Assembly: GCA_027946365.1 (NCBI GenBank)
Contig: JAPEUQ010000018.1
Coordinates: forward strand, 372,001-436,000
Origin: Kalmusia sp. IMI 367209
Taxonomy: Eukaryota > Ascomycota > Dothideomycetes > Pleosporales > Didymosphaeriaceae
Reading direction: 5' to 3'
Length of the DNA stretch: 64,000 nucleotides
Within the stretch, counting starts at the first letter, position 1. Every line of letters starts with the position of its first letter. This document shows, in pieces, positions 43,602-55,382 of the stretch. A program made the translations under genes and the position numbers. The notes below the pieces were generated by a model. The model was not told the DNA's origin, made no database searches, and saw only the letters and a program-made list of their open reading frames with translations.

Positions 43602-44130
43602 TCAATCGTTCCCATACAAGCTTCCCAATTGTTCTTGTACCATCCTACGATATCGCAACTAATCAGAACTCTAGCTAATGTCACGGCAAAATCTGACTCA
43701 CCGGAAGCACAAATTCTTGAACTGGCTTGAGGACCAACTGTTTCCCTTTGCTGCCATCCTTCACTTCCCATTCCCGAGTCTGTGGCTTTCCAATCCAAGT
43801 CGGATCCAATGCCACCTCGACAAGTGTCGTGAGGAGGCTCCGACCATTCTCGACGAACAGACTAAATGGCCCACAGTATGTTGTCATTGACCTTGAAATG
43901 ACTGCAATTTCTTCTTCAGAAGCCTGCATCCAAGAAGACGCCTTCATGTCTTCAGTGACATCGAGTCTGGTCAACAGACATGTCATGTAACCATTGGGCG
44001 TAAAGGTTATGCGGCCGAGAGGATTATCTCCTAGAGGGAAGAAGATTGGCTGAGCGGCATCGTTACCGGGAAGATGAAGTCCGAAGGATAACAGTCTCCA
44101 AGTTCCGACAATCTCGTGTTTCGTAAACAT
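43602..44130 (-). CDS. Lipocalin-like domain protein
   Basis: Exon 1 44130-43702 and a probable exon 2 43658-43602 (43-nt intron GTGAGT to TTAG) give about 161 residues; read without the intron the protein has 149. The N-terminus (HEIVGTWRLLSFGLHL) and GRITFTPNGYMTCLLTR match the lipocalin-like family (PF13924 type), a small beta-barrel. Cytosolic; no signal peptide. Fungal members often sit in biosynthetic or catabolic clusters; the ligand or reaction is unknown. The cluster motif lies 94-106 bp upstream of the start. Confidence 0.72.
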
Positions 44131-44619
44131 AGCGAAATAGACAAAGGGTAGGGGGTTGGGGCATGCGATAGATTATTGAGATTAGTGTGTATGTGTACGG
44201 GGAGAACACATACTCATATGGTATTCGGCAGTCGGCAAAGCCGCACATATCCGGAGCGATTTGCTCCGAAACCAGCTAACGATGTCGACAGCCGATGGGA
44301 ATTGTAAAGGTCTTGGCGATAGTCTTGTCTTAACGCCATCAGACCTGTTAGTGTTCTATATGAGCCCCGCGATTAATCGCGAGACGGAGGAGGAGACGAT
44401 TATGGGAGGAAAGGGAAATCGGTGATGTAAAAGTGACATTCAAAATACATAGTTCAGTCGCGAAATTTCAATAATTATAATCAGCATGACTTATGTTGTA
44501 GAGAGCGCTTATAAGCCTTTAAGTCAATATATAAGCATTTCGCGAGAAAAAAAAATCGTTATAAACTGAGTTTATTTCACCAAATCTGTACCTCTAAGTG
44601 ATAGTGGTGCCTCAGAAGT
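44131..44619. other. Promoter region of the lipocalin-like gene
   Basis: Contains the cluster motif at 44224-44236. The rest (44300-44619) is AT-rich, with no gene. Confidence 0.45.
44224..44236 (+). promoter_or_regulatory. Cluster motif copy 3
   Basis: Exact TTCGGCAGTCGGC, 94-106 bp before the lipocalin-like ATG at 44130 (minus-strand gene). Confidence 0.5.
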
Positions 44620-45706
44620 CTACAGGTTTGCAAATCGAACATTCGATGAGCTGGCAGTAGGTTTCTTCTCGAAAGATGACCAGTCATACAATTTGAGAGA
44701 CTCTTCCACACTCAAGAGCTGCTTCTTATCCTCATCACTCAACAAGTCTATCCCTTCCACAATGTTGATCCCCTCCCATTTCGGTGGGCTATGTTCTGCA
44801 AGCCAATGGAAGAATCGCCACTGGGAAGCTTGTTCTTCACCCATATGGCCCCAAAGATGAACATAGTCTTGTGGAGAGATCTGTACAGCAGCAGTTGACC
44901 CTTGCTCTGGGGCGATGCCAGTCACTCGGCCCCAAAGCGCAAGGTAGGATTCGATGGTCAGCGTCTCAACATTACACCTGACGAACGAGCCTGGAGGCGG
45001 TGGACTTTTGACTAAGGCCCGAACGAAGATGCCTCCGTTGACCGAGTGATCTCCAACGCATGGATATGGGGTATCAGGCGGAACCGGATATATTGTGATG
45101 TATTTCTTAGCGCTTGCCTTTCTGAAGTCAACAGATGCTAGACGAGCACAAAGCAAATTGACATACCACATAGATAGGCCTGAATATATCGTACAACAAT
45201 GGGTTGTTTGCGAAGATTGTAAATACGATGAATGTTGTCTTGGCTGCGAGACGTGGCATTTCATTCGTGATATGCGTGACAATGCGCCCCTTGCCTTCGA
45301 GATGAGGACATATCGCTTCACCTTGTGTGATAAGACTTGTGTGAGGCCCGCAGCTGAACACAATTCTCTCAAGCGAGTCGACTTGTGCAGCAGCTCGCGC
45401 AACATTCTTCCCTTGCTCGAACTCTGCCAGCATCGACTTCTCGGGACCTAATTCGAAGAATGTGTCATAGTAGTCAGTAAAGGCAAAGATTGCAGTAGCA
45501 CCTTGGAAAGCTCTCTTCAAGCTCTCTTCATCGTTCAGATTGGCAGACACCATCTCGACCCCTTTGGAAAGAAGAGCTCTTGACTTTTCGCTCGAAACGT
45601 TCCTCGTTGTGCCCCTGACATTCCAGCCCGGCTCTTTCAAAAACACATCAACTATCCCTCGGCCCTGCCCACCGGTGGCACCAACGACAACAATCAGATT
45701 TGACAT
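44620..45706 (-). CDS. NmrA-like NAD(P)-binding protein
   Basis: Exons 45706-45167 and 45117-44620 give 345 residues. The Rossmann nucleotide-binding motif is VVVGATGGQGRGIVDVFL. A typical NmrA core follows (VRGTTRNVSSEKSRALLSKG, ANLNDEESLKRAFQGATAIF) with conserved segments such as FANNPLLYDIF and PVPPDTPYPCVGDHSVNGG. The 49-nt intron uses the GTATGT donor and an AAAG acceptor four bases past a CAG; that choice keeps frame, whereas CAG would not. NmrA-like proteins are atypical SDR members, either redox-sensing regulators or reductases. Here it is more likely a regulator or enzyme tied to the cluster, since the motif TTCGGCAGTCGGC lies 266-278 bp upstream of its start. Confidence 0.82.
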
Positions 45707-46361
45707 GGCTTTGAAAATTCGGGGGGGCCGTTATAGTCACAATTGACGTCTTGTGGTCGTATCGTAGGTCTAGAATAACGGTTTTGTTGATGCTCGCTCG
45801 ACTTTAAGTGTGCCAATATATTTGCCACTCTCATCTCATCCGAGGTTCTCTAGTATGCAAGGTATTTGTTCACCATCAGTCAGCTCCTGTCGGGGAAATT
45901 ATCTAGCCGCCGGAGTTCTTAGTTCCTCCCAGGTGGAAGAGCTAACGGAGTGTGTGGACATTAACACCAGCTTCGGCAGTCGGCAATTGAAGATCGGCAT
46001 ACATGTGCAATCGTCTTCACTAACCGCGCAACTGATGTTGCCAAGGAATGACATAGGCTAGTATTTTAGCTACCGAAGCAATGAAAGGATTGCTTTCATT
46101 GTGTCACATTGTAGCATAGGGAATAACATTTGAACTCTCAGACCAACTTTATTTAGATATGTGTATCGGTAGTGACTGTATGAAGGTAAAATATGCAATC
46201 GGCGTCTTAAAGCCTCCCAAAATGCTGTGCTAAACCACTATCGAACTGCTCTCAAATGCAATGCAACCGCAACATCGTGGAAAGTAGATCTGTAGCTGGT
46301 GTTAGCATGTGCTCATGGTCGTGTGTCTAGGGAATGATTATCATACCACTCGAGAAAGAGT
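45707..46361. other. Promoter region of the NmrA-like gene
   Basis: Holds the cluster motif at 45972-45984. An 83-codon plus ORF (45810-46061) has no domain. It ends at the small secreted-peptide gene. Confidence 0.45.
45972..45984 (+). promoter_or_regulatory. Cluster motif copy 4
   Basis: Exact TTCGGCAGTCGGC, 266-278 bp before the NmrA-like ATG at 45706 (minus-strand gene). Confidence 0.5.
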
Positions 46362-46541
46362 CTATTCGGTGTCGACCTTGACCTCAGCGGGCTTGTCGTT
46401 GACGACAGCGCGGGCCAAGCTGGTAAAGCCAAGGGAGCGCTTCCCCGGGGGAGCCATGCCAGGAGCGCAGAAGATGTTGTCATCCTTGCAGGCAGTGGCG
46501 GTGGCAGCGAAAGCAATGGCGATGACAGCGAAGAACTTCAT
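46362..46541 (-). CDS. Small secreted peptide precursor
   Basis: Intronless 59-residue protein: signal peptide MKFFAVIAIAFAATATA, then CKDDNIFCAPGMAPPGKR and a C-terminal SLGFTSLARAVVNDKP-type segment. The KR is a Kex2-like dibasic site that would release a roughly 24-residue C-terminal peptide. Two Cys only. A TATAAA on the minus strand at 46728-46733 lies about 190 bp upstream. No known family; a secreted signal or effector peptide is possible. Confidence 0.6.
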   Translation of the reverse strand: MKFFAVIAIAFAATATACKDDNIFCAPGMAPPGKRSLGFTSLARAVVNDKPAEVKVDTE

Positions 46542-47522
46542 TTTGAACGAGTTAGGTGGGTTAGAAGTTTGGTGGTAAAGTTGATTGATTGGCAAAGAAG
46601 GAAGCTTGAAGCGTTGATTGAAGTATACTGCAACCGGGCAGGAAAGAGTGTATAGAAGAGTAGATTGAAAGTTGGAATGAGAGTGAGTGTGATGATGAGA
46701 GACTTTGGAAGAAGAATGGGTGATGCTTTATACTGCTCTGCGTCGCCCTCTCCGAAGCACTTCACGGTGTTGGCCTACTCGACGACATACTGGCAATACC
46801 AAACGGGAAATTGGTGAGGTTGCCGAACCGGGTCTCCGATGCCTTCAAACACTAGTATGAACACACGAAGACAGAGTCGCACGAAAAGTGGTCACCACTT
46901 ACAACGCTACGGCAGTGGACCAACCTTCAAACGTCCTACCAGATCGTTTCACAGTGGTGGACAAAAGGTTTAGCGTTAATCTAGCCCAATTAAAATAAGC
47001 TCAAACGCCTGGTTTCGCCTAACTTTTCGCGCGAACCCAATTATCGCTTGGCCCAAATCTAAATGTCCGGACTCCACAGCCAAACGGGCTGAATTAAATT
47101 TGCGCCCCCGATACGGCGTGCCCATGCGCCCCGAAATGGCACCTGCGTCACTCCGATCACGAATAATATGATCGGAATGTCATCGAACCAAGCTTTAGGC
47201 TCACACTCTAAATTAGGGTTAGAACTCCGATCTAGATCAGCACTGTAATCCTTAACGACATCTCACCTCAAGCTCGAGCACTTGTCCACCGTGACTCTAT
47301 GCTCGTAGGACACGAGAGCTAGGCGCGCGAGGAATTCTGTGAGATACGGAAGTCAAGAAATATCCGTAACGATATGACTTCCGAAGATGAAGTGCGCCTT
47401 GCGTGAGTGATTTATTGCTAGGTGTATATTTTCCTCAAGCCTGTGCGGAGCCTGCAAATTCATTCAGTCCTTCCATTTCATTGTATCAAAATTTGCTCGA
47501 GTTCTTCTCAATCTTTATCGCT
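46542..47522. other. Intergenic region, divergent
   Basis: Between two genes running apart. It holds the minus TATAAA at 46728-46733 and a single TTAGGGTTAG at 47213, too short to be telomeric. No gene. Confidence 0.45.
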
Positions 47523-48842
47523 ATGGCGACGTACGATGCAGACTGGAGTCTGACATCGGCAGCCCAGCCAATTGCTTGGGCCTTCTCATTTTGCTTCACA
47601 TGCTTGGTCGTGGGGTCTTTGCCGAATCTCAACCAATGGACGGGTTTTCTCTTGCTTTTGGCTCCAGCATATGGAGCATTTCAAACTTCTCCAAACCTTT
47701 CTCCTGACGACTACTTCAATGATATTTATTCTCGTTTTGTCATTATTCTTTGGTCCTATATGGTAGCTTTCTGCTTCATGCCGGAGAGCAGAGCCAGTGT
47801 ACATACCAGTCTTGATACAATGTTGAACTGAGACTGACGAGAATAGGTGACCCGAGACAAAACTCAAGAGCTTGATACATCATGGCGCCAAGGATGGAAA
47901 CGGGCTTTCAACTCACGACGCGTAGGGTTGGCCGGAGAGAATCCATATCTGTGGCCAGAACAAAAGACTACCGCAGTTTTTTCTAGTGGTTCTCCGGAAA
48001 CTCTCAAGGATAAACCTGTGAAACCGCCAGCATCTCGATATAATCTTGCAACAAGGGGAACATGGTCCGCCATATTGATTCGGCTTGCCTATTTGCTACT
48101 AAACTTCGTTATATTGTCCTTTTACTTTGAGTTCAGGGTTTCGGCCACTATTGGCGCTTTCGTCCCCGAAGACCTTAGCCCTGAGAAAGAGGGGATACTG
48201 CGACGCCTGTTGCAACACTATTCCTCCAACGGCCTTGCCGCGTCGCCCGTCACCGGTCGAGAACTTCAGATCCGAGCGCTGCTAGCCGCGAACAAGTTCG
48301 TCCCAGACTTTCTATCTTTGTGCGCTTACCACGATCTCCTAGCCATAGTGTTCATCGCATCCGGCATCGATCAATCGTGGGAGTGGCCACCCCTTTTCGG
48401 ACCGATTGCGCAGGCCTACACAATGCGAAAGTTCTGGGCTAACTTCTGGCATCGCCTGGTATATAAATCGTTCAACTTTCACGCCTCAACTATTTCGAGT
48501 ACGCTTCGCATTCCACAGGGAACTGCATTCTCCCGGATATTGAATAATTGCCTTGTCTTTGTACTGTCGGCTTTTATGCATGCGACAGTAACATGGAGGT
48601 ACGGTGGTAAATGTGCTTGGGGAAGAGGCGGGATGATATTCTGGTGCATACAGCCGTTATCATTCGTTCTCGAAGGCTTAGTACAATACAATTGGTCGCG
48701 ATTCAGGAAGAATTCGCTTTTCTGGGTCAATTTTTCGATTCTCCAGGTCCTGGAGAGGATAGTAGGGTACGGGTGGGTTATTGCTTGGTTGATGTGGTCG
48801 GCACCGAAGGCAGATTTTGGTTCTCAAAATTGTTCTGCATAG
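47523..48842 (+). CDS. Wax-synthase-like membrane O-acyltransferase
   Basis: Exons 47523-47798 and 47847-48842, 423 residues from the ATG at 47523; an earlier start is possible because the frame is open to 47403 but lacks ATG. The 48-nt intron would otherwise place an in-frame stop. Hydrophobic helices (IAWAFSFCFTCLVVG, WTGFLLLLAPAYGAF, LIRLAYLLLNFVILSF) and the conserved block WPPLFGPIAQAYTMRKFW match the fungal wax-synthase-like MBOAT family. FWANFWHRLVYK and a His in LSAFMHATVTW are the likely catalytic region. Related fungal enzymes acetylate terpenoid or trichothecene alcohols. It is next to, but not part of, the motif-marked cluster. Confidence 0.72.
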
Positions 48843-49246
48843 ATCGACAGGTAGCAATAATTTACAATGAATCACGAATTCATCGACACTCCAGTCAGTG
48901 ACGTCACACGGATTCAGCTGTCGTCCTTTGCGCATAAAAATATTTAATAACGAGTGAACTATGTGTCACAATAGCACACTAAGCATCTATGCTGACTAAA
49001 GTATGCGAAGGGCCACCGCTGGTTCCCTTGTCTTGTCTTCAAGCCTCAAGACAGGAAATAAGAAAAGAACAATGAATGTGGGTAAGATGAGTTCTCGTCC
49101 CGCACAAAACTTGCTCAGCTTCGAGTAAAGACAGTGCTCGTCCAAAACGAATGATGCAAATAGAAAGAGATTGATCGTGCTTCTAAAAGTTGGTCTTGGT
49201 GCAAACCTTTCAAAAGCTTCATCGTTGCTTGCTCTTAGGCGATGAA
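48843..49246. other. Convergent intergenic region
   Basis: No domain-bearing ORF. Three-prime flanks of the acyltransferase and a secreted-protein gene. Confidence 0.4.
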
Positions 49247-49898
49247 TCAACGCGTTTTAACGCCAGCTGGCTCCGTTTCATTCTCAGCTGCTCTCTTCGG
49301 TGTCCTTCCGTGGACATCAGCCGCAGTGTAAATAGTCAAACAGCGAAATATGCGGTGTCCAATATCCACCCTTCCACCAACATTGCACGAGTAGTCATTA
49401 CCTGGGAACACAATGCAATTTCCATAAGTATTGCCGTTAAGACCATACATATGGTAATTGGGGTTGCGGTTCTTGTAGATTGCTATGCATGTGAGCGTCA
49501 TCATCGCACAGATTGACTCAGGATCGACTCACTCCAGTGATACAGAGGCTCATTATTAAACTGTATCTCTAGTATGTCGACAATTCCTGGATGTTTTTGC
49601 CTTACTCAGGATGCTGTTCTTGCCGACAAAATTTTCAAGGAGTTCCTACATTCTTGTCGTTGCATCCGGATCCCACGCAGCGCACGCCAGTGGGTTTACC
49701 GCTTATGTCGCTCTTTTGTCCATACCAAGGTGCGCTCTGAACCTCTTCGCAAGGGGGATCGTTTTGAAAGACTTGCCAACCATAGTCAGTATTGGCTGGT
49801 CCGACTGCGTTGACGCGGTACAGGTCAAAATTCGCCGAAGTGATCTGAGCGAACATAGCTAGAATAGCGAAAAGGCCATGTCTATGCGCAAAACACAC
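49247..49898 (-). CDS. Small secreted cysteine-rich protein 3
   Basis: Three exons, with exon 1 ending at 49650, exon 2 49566-49533 and exon 3 49482-49247; introns are 83 and 50 nt and preserve frame. The mature region begins SANFDLYRVNAVG. Six Cys lie in NDPPCEEV, GVRCVGSGCND, GNCIVF, DYSCNVGG and IFRCLTIY, recalling a family of secreted fungal proteins with an ANFDIYR-type start. The signal peptide region is in frame (LFAILAMFAQITS), but the only in-frame ATG there is inside it. An upstream ATG near 49880 (MAFS) is out of frame by one base beside a TTTT run, so the true start is unclear. Confidence 0.6.
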
Positions 49899-50546
49899 TC
49901 AAGAACGCCCTGTCGCCTTCTCATCAGGCAAATTCTAAGTCACTTCTTTTTAGACATGCGATGCGAGCATGTGAGCTAGACTGACTACACTGTTACTATA
50001 CCCAATTCCGTATCAAATCATATCGACTGTGCAGCTCTGCACGGGCAAGCAGACTTCGCATGTCCTGACACGCATAGACCCGCGTCGGGCGCAACGCCAC
50101 TTTGCGCTTCAAGGCCCAATAAATCCGTTCATCTTAGAAAAAATGCGTTACGCCCTGCGATGAATGTATAAGATAAAACAATGGGCAATCAGTACAGAAG
50201 CCGTGCATGAATCATCGCACCTAATTACATCCATAATTGACTATAAGCTATACATCTCACGCGGGAAGTATCGCAAATTCAACCCTAATAAACAAAAGAG
50301 GAAAAACGTGCATATTAGAGAGTCAAAAAGTTTTCAGACTTTCTCCACAATAACTCCATATGTATGCAACTGTTCCCCTACGACCGAGAGAAAGTAACGA
50401 AGTAGCTTAGCCCCCAATCCACTCAGATCAAAGACAACCTCCCATCATTGCCCCTCCGCACTATATTTTTCACTAAGCAAGCATGTACCTATCACTCACT
50501 TTGACACCTCGGCTTGCTTGCAGGCGCATAACAAACCACCCTCACA
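49899..50546. other. Intergenic region
   Basis: AT-rich (50160-50500 notably so). A 77-codon ORF at 50164-50397 is low-complexity Lys/Ser-rich with no domain. No gene claimed. Confidence 0.4.
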
Positions 50547-50962
50547 TTACTCGAAAACTTCGTCCACACCCCCCTTCCCAAACGTATTCCCGTTATATGT
50601 ATAACTCACGTCCGCGAACGTGAAGCCGTCTACATCGACCCCCTGCTTCGTGCTCACGCCCGAGCCCGCCGTACCTCCGGTGCGGAGGAGCAGCTGCGTG
50701 CAGTTGACAATGGCATCGCCTTTGTTCTCCCAGTTCCAGAAGTGGCATTTATTTGGGGGGCCGCTGCCTGTCGTGGGGTTTGTGGTGTAGCGCAGCTCGC
50801 GCCCGGAGTTGTTGACGATTTGACCTGGTGTGGAGTTAGTGGGCGAAACGGGATGATGGGGAGGGCATACGGACCGCAGTACCAATAGCTACCAAGCTTG
50901 GTGCATTGCGAAGCCAGTGATGGGGCTACGAGAGCAAGGAAGGCGAGCGCTGAGACCTTCAT
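50547..50962 (-). CDS. Small secreted protein 4
   Basis: Exons 50962-50875 and 50824-50547, 121 residues. Signal peptide MKVSALAFLALVAPSLAS. The mature part starts QCTKLGSYWYCGQIVNN and has four Cys (SQCTK, WYCG, NKCHFW, VNCTQLL). Its donor is GTCCGT, a weak +3 position but the only one that keeps frame. A TATAAATA on the minus strand at 51066-51073 is about 105 bp upstream of the ATG. No known domain; effector-like by size, signal and Cys content. Confidence 0.65.
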
Positions 50963-51568
50963 GGTTGTTGCAGACAAGCTATACGAGTACAGAATTGGGA
51001 GGATAAGTGATCGGAGTGTCTTGTGCTGGTGAGACGTGCCCCTTACAAGTAGTAGATGTGGTCGATATTTATACTTTGGATAGGTTCTAGGCTTCGCGGT
51101 CGAAGCTTATTCTCATGGTCCTGGGTAGCACTCGTCTATACCGTACATCGTATCCATCACCAAAACAGAATGTACCAAGAATGTACCATGGAGTGGTATC
51201 TTGGCGCAGGGTCTAAATCGTTACTAGACAGAGTGCGGCTGAATGGTAGATACGACACGTTCACCAATCAGCGCGCAGATCGTGTGCGGAGTGTGACATA
51301 ACAAATTTATTTTTTGTCGATGAACCTATTTTCAGTCCGTAAGCATAGAATATCGTGGTGACGCGAGGCTGCCAATGCGAGGTCTACCGTGCGATGGCGG
51401 TCGTTCCCCTCAAGCTGGTATTGTGAAATTGTTCAATTCCCTACTTATGTGGTAATATAAAACTAGAAGGAACATGGATATGGAATGAAACATGCACCTT
51501 AGCATATAAAACAAGAATTCTATTTGTATTTGGATGTGACTATAGGTCCCCGAACTATATATTGAACG
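50963..51568. other. Divergent-side intergenic region
   Basis: Promoter of secreted protein 4 and 3' flank of the MFS gene. TATAAATA (minus) at 51066-51073. No gene. Confidence 0.45.
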
Positions 51569-53435
51569 TTAAAACATTTGCCTATTTCGCATCTCAACCG
51601 GAAGGAACACCATAACAAAAGCCGCAAGCCAAATACCGCCCGCTCCTAACCAGAGAATTCCCGAACTCGCATTAGCGAGATACTTCGCACCTGCAAAAGG
51701 CGCTACAATACCCGATAGACGACCGAGACAAGACAGCATGCCGCTGACAGTACCGCGGTAGCTCGTGTCAAAGAGTTCCGGCGCCGATGCATACAATACG
51801 GCGTTGAAATACTACGCTTAGAATCAGCACACCGGCGAAGAGGGTCATGGGTGGAGATGGTACGCACAGTCTGCATGATATACTCCAGGGCGTTGAGACC
51901 AACGTATCCCTCCGTGTTCCTGACCTGGGTATACATAGCCATAGCTAGTCCCTGGCAGATCGCAGAGAAAACGAGCGACCATTTGCGACCAACGAGTGGC
52001 ATTTGGACGGAGACCAAGGCGAGGACTGCTCCAATTATGCCAGGCGCATAGATGATGATGTATTGCTGATAGGTGTCTGATACAGAGCTTCGACCATCTG
52101 ATACGTTGTTTCGCAAAAGAATGATAGGGAGGAAAGATCCCGCGAGATTGAAGGACCAGTAGTCACCCTATAGTAGGTCAGTAAGTATGGCGAAGAAGAT
52201 AGAGGGGAGAGGAGATCGGACCATATAAGCTATAGCCAATAGAATGAATGTAAGACATTGCAGCCTGTTGGCGAATATGCCTTTCAAGCGCGCAAGCTCC
52301 CTGACGAAACTTTTTCCTACACTCTTAGCAGTCTGTGCAGTTGACTGAGGGACACCTGCAGCAGTGACTGAACTGTGCGAGTTTGCCTCATCAATAGCTG
52401 CAAACATATCTAAAGTCAATGTCGGTGGCGGTGCGCGGTTGAACGCCGCAATTTTGTGTAGGACTTCAATCGCTTCAGCCTCTCTTCCTCTACTGAGCAA
52501 AAATTTTGGCGACTCATGGAATTTGAACACGAAGAAGCGCAAGAAGAAGACAAGGAGCGTCATGCATCCAAGTACAATGACTTCGTAACGCCAACCCATG
52601 TTGCTGGACACGGTGCAGCAAGCTTCTCCTTCGCCCACAGCTTTGCAAGAAGGGAGGTCAACATCGCAGCGCCATTTTGCAGCTGTACCATAGGCAATAC
52701 CTGAAGCAGCTACGACGCCAATGGGCTGCCACATAGAGAGAAGGGAGACGAGCGACCGACGGCTTTGCGGAAGGAACTCCAATGCGATTGTGGCGTCGAT
52801 GGGAATGTTGCCTCCGAGACCTAACGAGGCGAGGAAGTAGATGCCGCAAACTGCTTCGTAGTTGTACTTTGGAGCGGCCTGCAACCGGGTCAGCAAATTA
52901 TACAAATCAGAAGCATGAGCAGCTCAAAACATACTACAAGCAGTCCGAACACAGATGTGATCAAGCACGTCAAGTTAAAAGCCCACTTCCTCCCAATAAC
53001 ATCGACTAGCAGACCGAAGAACAACGCGCCAATCGCAAGCCCAGCATTGGCCAACGACCATATATCTCCTGTTCTGGCATCTGGAACATTCATCTCTTGA
53101 TACACAGCGGAGGCAATCAAGCCCACACCTTGGGCCCATGCGAGGTCAAGAAAATACCCAAAACCACACAGGAACCAGATGCATATTTGATATCTTCCCA
53201 GGCCGAAATTATCCAGCTCAGCATTGATGAGCGCGGCCTTCTTTTCGAACGTGGTGAGCGGATTTGCGGCCGTACCTTTGAGAATTGCACCCAAGGAAAT
53301 GTCCGTTGTAGAAACGCGCTCTACGTCATTGTAGATTGGGATTTCAACCCCGGATTGTTTCTTGTCGATTGGAGAGTTATGCTCGTTGAGCCCAGCCATG
53401 TGCTCATGGCGAGGATCGGTGTTGTCGAACGCCAT
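51569..53435 (-). CDS. MFS transporter
   Basis: Exons 53435-52935, 52878-52222, 52167-51868 and 51811-51569 give 566 residues with introns of 54-56 nt. Twelve membrane helices are visible. Landmarks are WFLCGFGYFLDLAWAQGV, the loop GLLVDVIGRKWAF (the MFS D-x-x-G-R-K/R motif), GLGGNIPIDATIALEFLP and a C-terminal GTVSGMLSCLGRLSGI. Its length and the long N-terminal cytoplasmic tail resemble SVOP-like or inorganic-phosphate/organic-anion transporters. Substrate unknown. The ATG at 53435 is chosen because the upstream frame lacks ATG. Confidence 0.84.
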
Positions 53436-55382
53436 ATCAAAAGATTTGTCGAGGGCAGAACACGCGGAGGTGAGCGCGTGTGAATTGTTGGGCAAATGCA
53501 CGGCTACGTTGATCCGCACGACAGGGTAATATACCCTGCTGTGAGAGGCGCGCTGTGAACGGACTACTGACGACTCCGGACACTAAGATCTATGCAACAA
53601 ACGCTAACATCTATGCGATCGGACAGTCCTTTGGACTGTGCAGCTTTGTGGCGTAGGTCTAGACTCAATAAGGCAAGACGAGCACGATCTTATTGTGACG
53701 ACGGGTACTTATGACGACATGTAAATTCAATGTGTCTGTGCTTGTCCTTCGAGTCTGCGAAATTTTTTCGAACTGCAACGTTCTAGTCTATGGTAAACTC
53801 GTAGACCAAGGACACTCCCATTGGTTCATGGACTAGATCGAAGAATTTTCAATGAAAGATAACGACATGAGACGGAAAGACGAAGACGCTCCGTGGAGTA
53901 GGTAGTCAAGCTTTTGAAGGAAGTTGTGTAGGTCTTGCCTGCTGGGCACACTTCCCTGCGTCCATGAATGGCTGTATTTCATGATTGTGTAAGGTCTAGC
54001 TGCAGGCTGGCCAGTTGCCGCAGGGTATACTTGGAGCATTGGATGAATGATGGGAAGGTTCCTGGCTAGTAACATGCAGCCAAACTAATGACGTAATTGT
54101 ATAGCGTATGTCATAGCCTCTGTGCAAAACAACGGGGATATATATGCATGCCAATGCCATGGCCCGGACAATCGTCAACAGGTGCCTATGTCGCATGCGC
54201 CACTGATGGGATTCTTTCACAGTGCAGCTTCTTTATACTAACCTCAAGAGGAAGGTGCTGTTCGGCACGCCAAGGCGCGCGCTTGTGCCGCATTTACCAT
54301 GAAGCGGAGGCGATTATTCGCGCGAGACATCACGTATTAGAGAGTTCACCTGACCTCACAGTACTACATACGGGTTTTCACTCTTCCGGAAAGGTCGCAA
54401 TACATCTTGGGCTACTTGAAATCTTGGGCTACTTGAACACGCATCGCTACGGGCTTGCTACATGATGATATCGGGAATTGCTACTATCAAGCGCCCTTAG
54501 GCAAGTTCTAATACTTTATTCTCATACATTGAACTAACACTAGGCTTTCCACGGTGCCCAAACTTACCAAATCTTTTTCTTTTACATTCATTGATTATTT
54601 CTAGCCGTTCACTGTGTTTTTGACTACCTACACTCCGTCAGTCGAGTTTTGGTCAATAACTATGCTCATGGCATAGCGATAGTCCAGCTATCTTTCCTTT
54701 CGAAAACAAGCGACCAAACCAGTGACATCAATTAAATTTGAGATCAACTTGTCAAACCGAAAGTCCCACGTTCACCAAATTAGTCTCGTGGCTCGCTCTG
54801 TCATCTACACGCGACCATAAGAACTGAAGAGGTTTATGTTCAGTATATAATCTACCGATTTGGTCGTTCTCTTATCCATAAGTCGCTCCTGCTGCCAATG
54901 CTATGCGACGCACTTAGATTCTCCTTCTAGGGCCTAGTCAACATTCCGTCTGCCTCGGGGAAATGCATCATTTCCTGCAAAGTTAATCGCTTATAAACAT
55001 GTCCTCACGAAACTGTGAAAATAGCCATTTCCTCATTGCACGCAGAATTTGACGTGGATGTCAACTGTTCGCCTCTGCCATTAGACTAACCCTACGTAAC
55101 TCTATCATCTAACTTTAGGCTGCACTACGTCTTCCTCCAACAACACAGCCGGAATACGACAATATGCTGGCGTACGTCTTCCTGAACCGATATATGTGGA
55201 CTGAGGCACGTAGCGGCAGTGCTCTTGGCCCAATACTCGCACTCAGTGAACGTGGCTGTGCACCACAGCAGGCTGCGCGCGAGGCTATCACCACAGGCAA
55301 CACCGAAACCACCAACATATAAATGCATGAAATCGATCTCTGAAAGTGCAACCGCGACTCCAAACCACACTGATACATCGCA
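53436..55382. other. Long intergenic region
   Basis: About 1.95 kb with no supportable gene. Small ORFs at 53833-54075 and 54097-54465 have no domain. The stretch 54480-55100 is AT-rich. A TATAAAT at 55318-55324 lies 59-65 bp before the next ATG. Confidence 0.45.

Noticed and set aside
45117..45166. Apparent frameshift at the NmrA-like splice site
   Set aside because: Using the AAAG acceptor four bases after CAG keeps the frame, so no extra base is needed.
47213..47222. TTAGGGTTAG, telomere-like
   Set aside because: Fewer than two units and surrounded by unique sequence.
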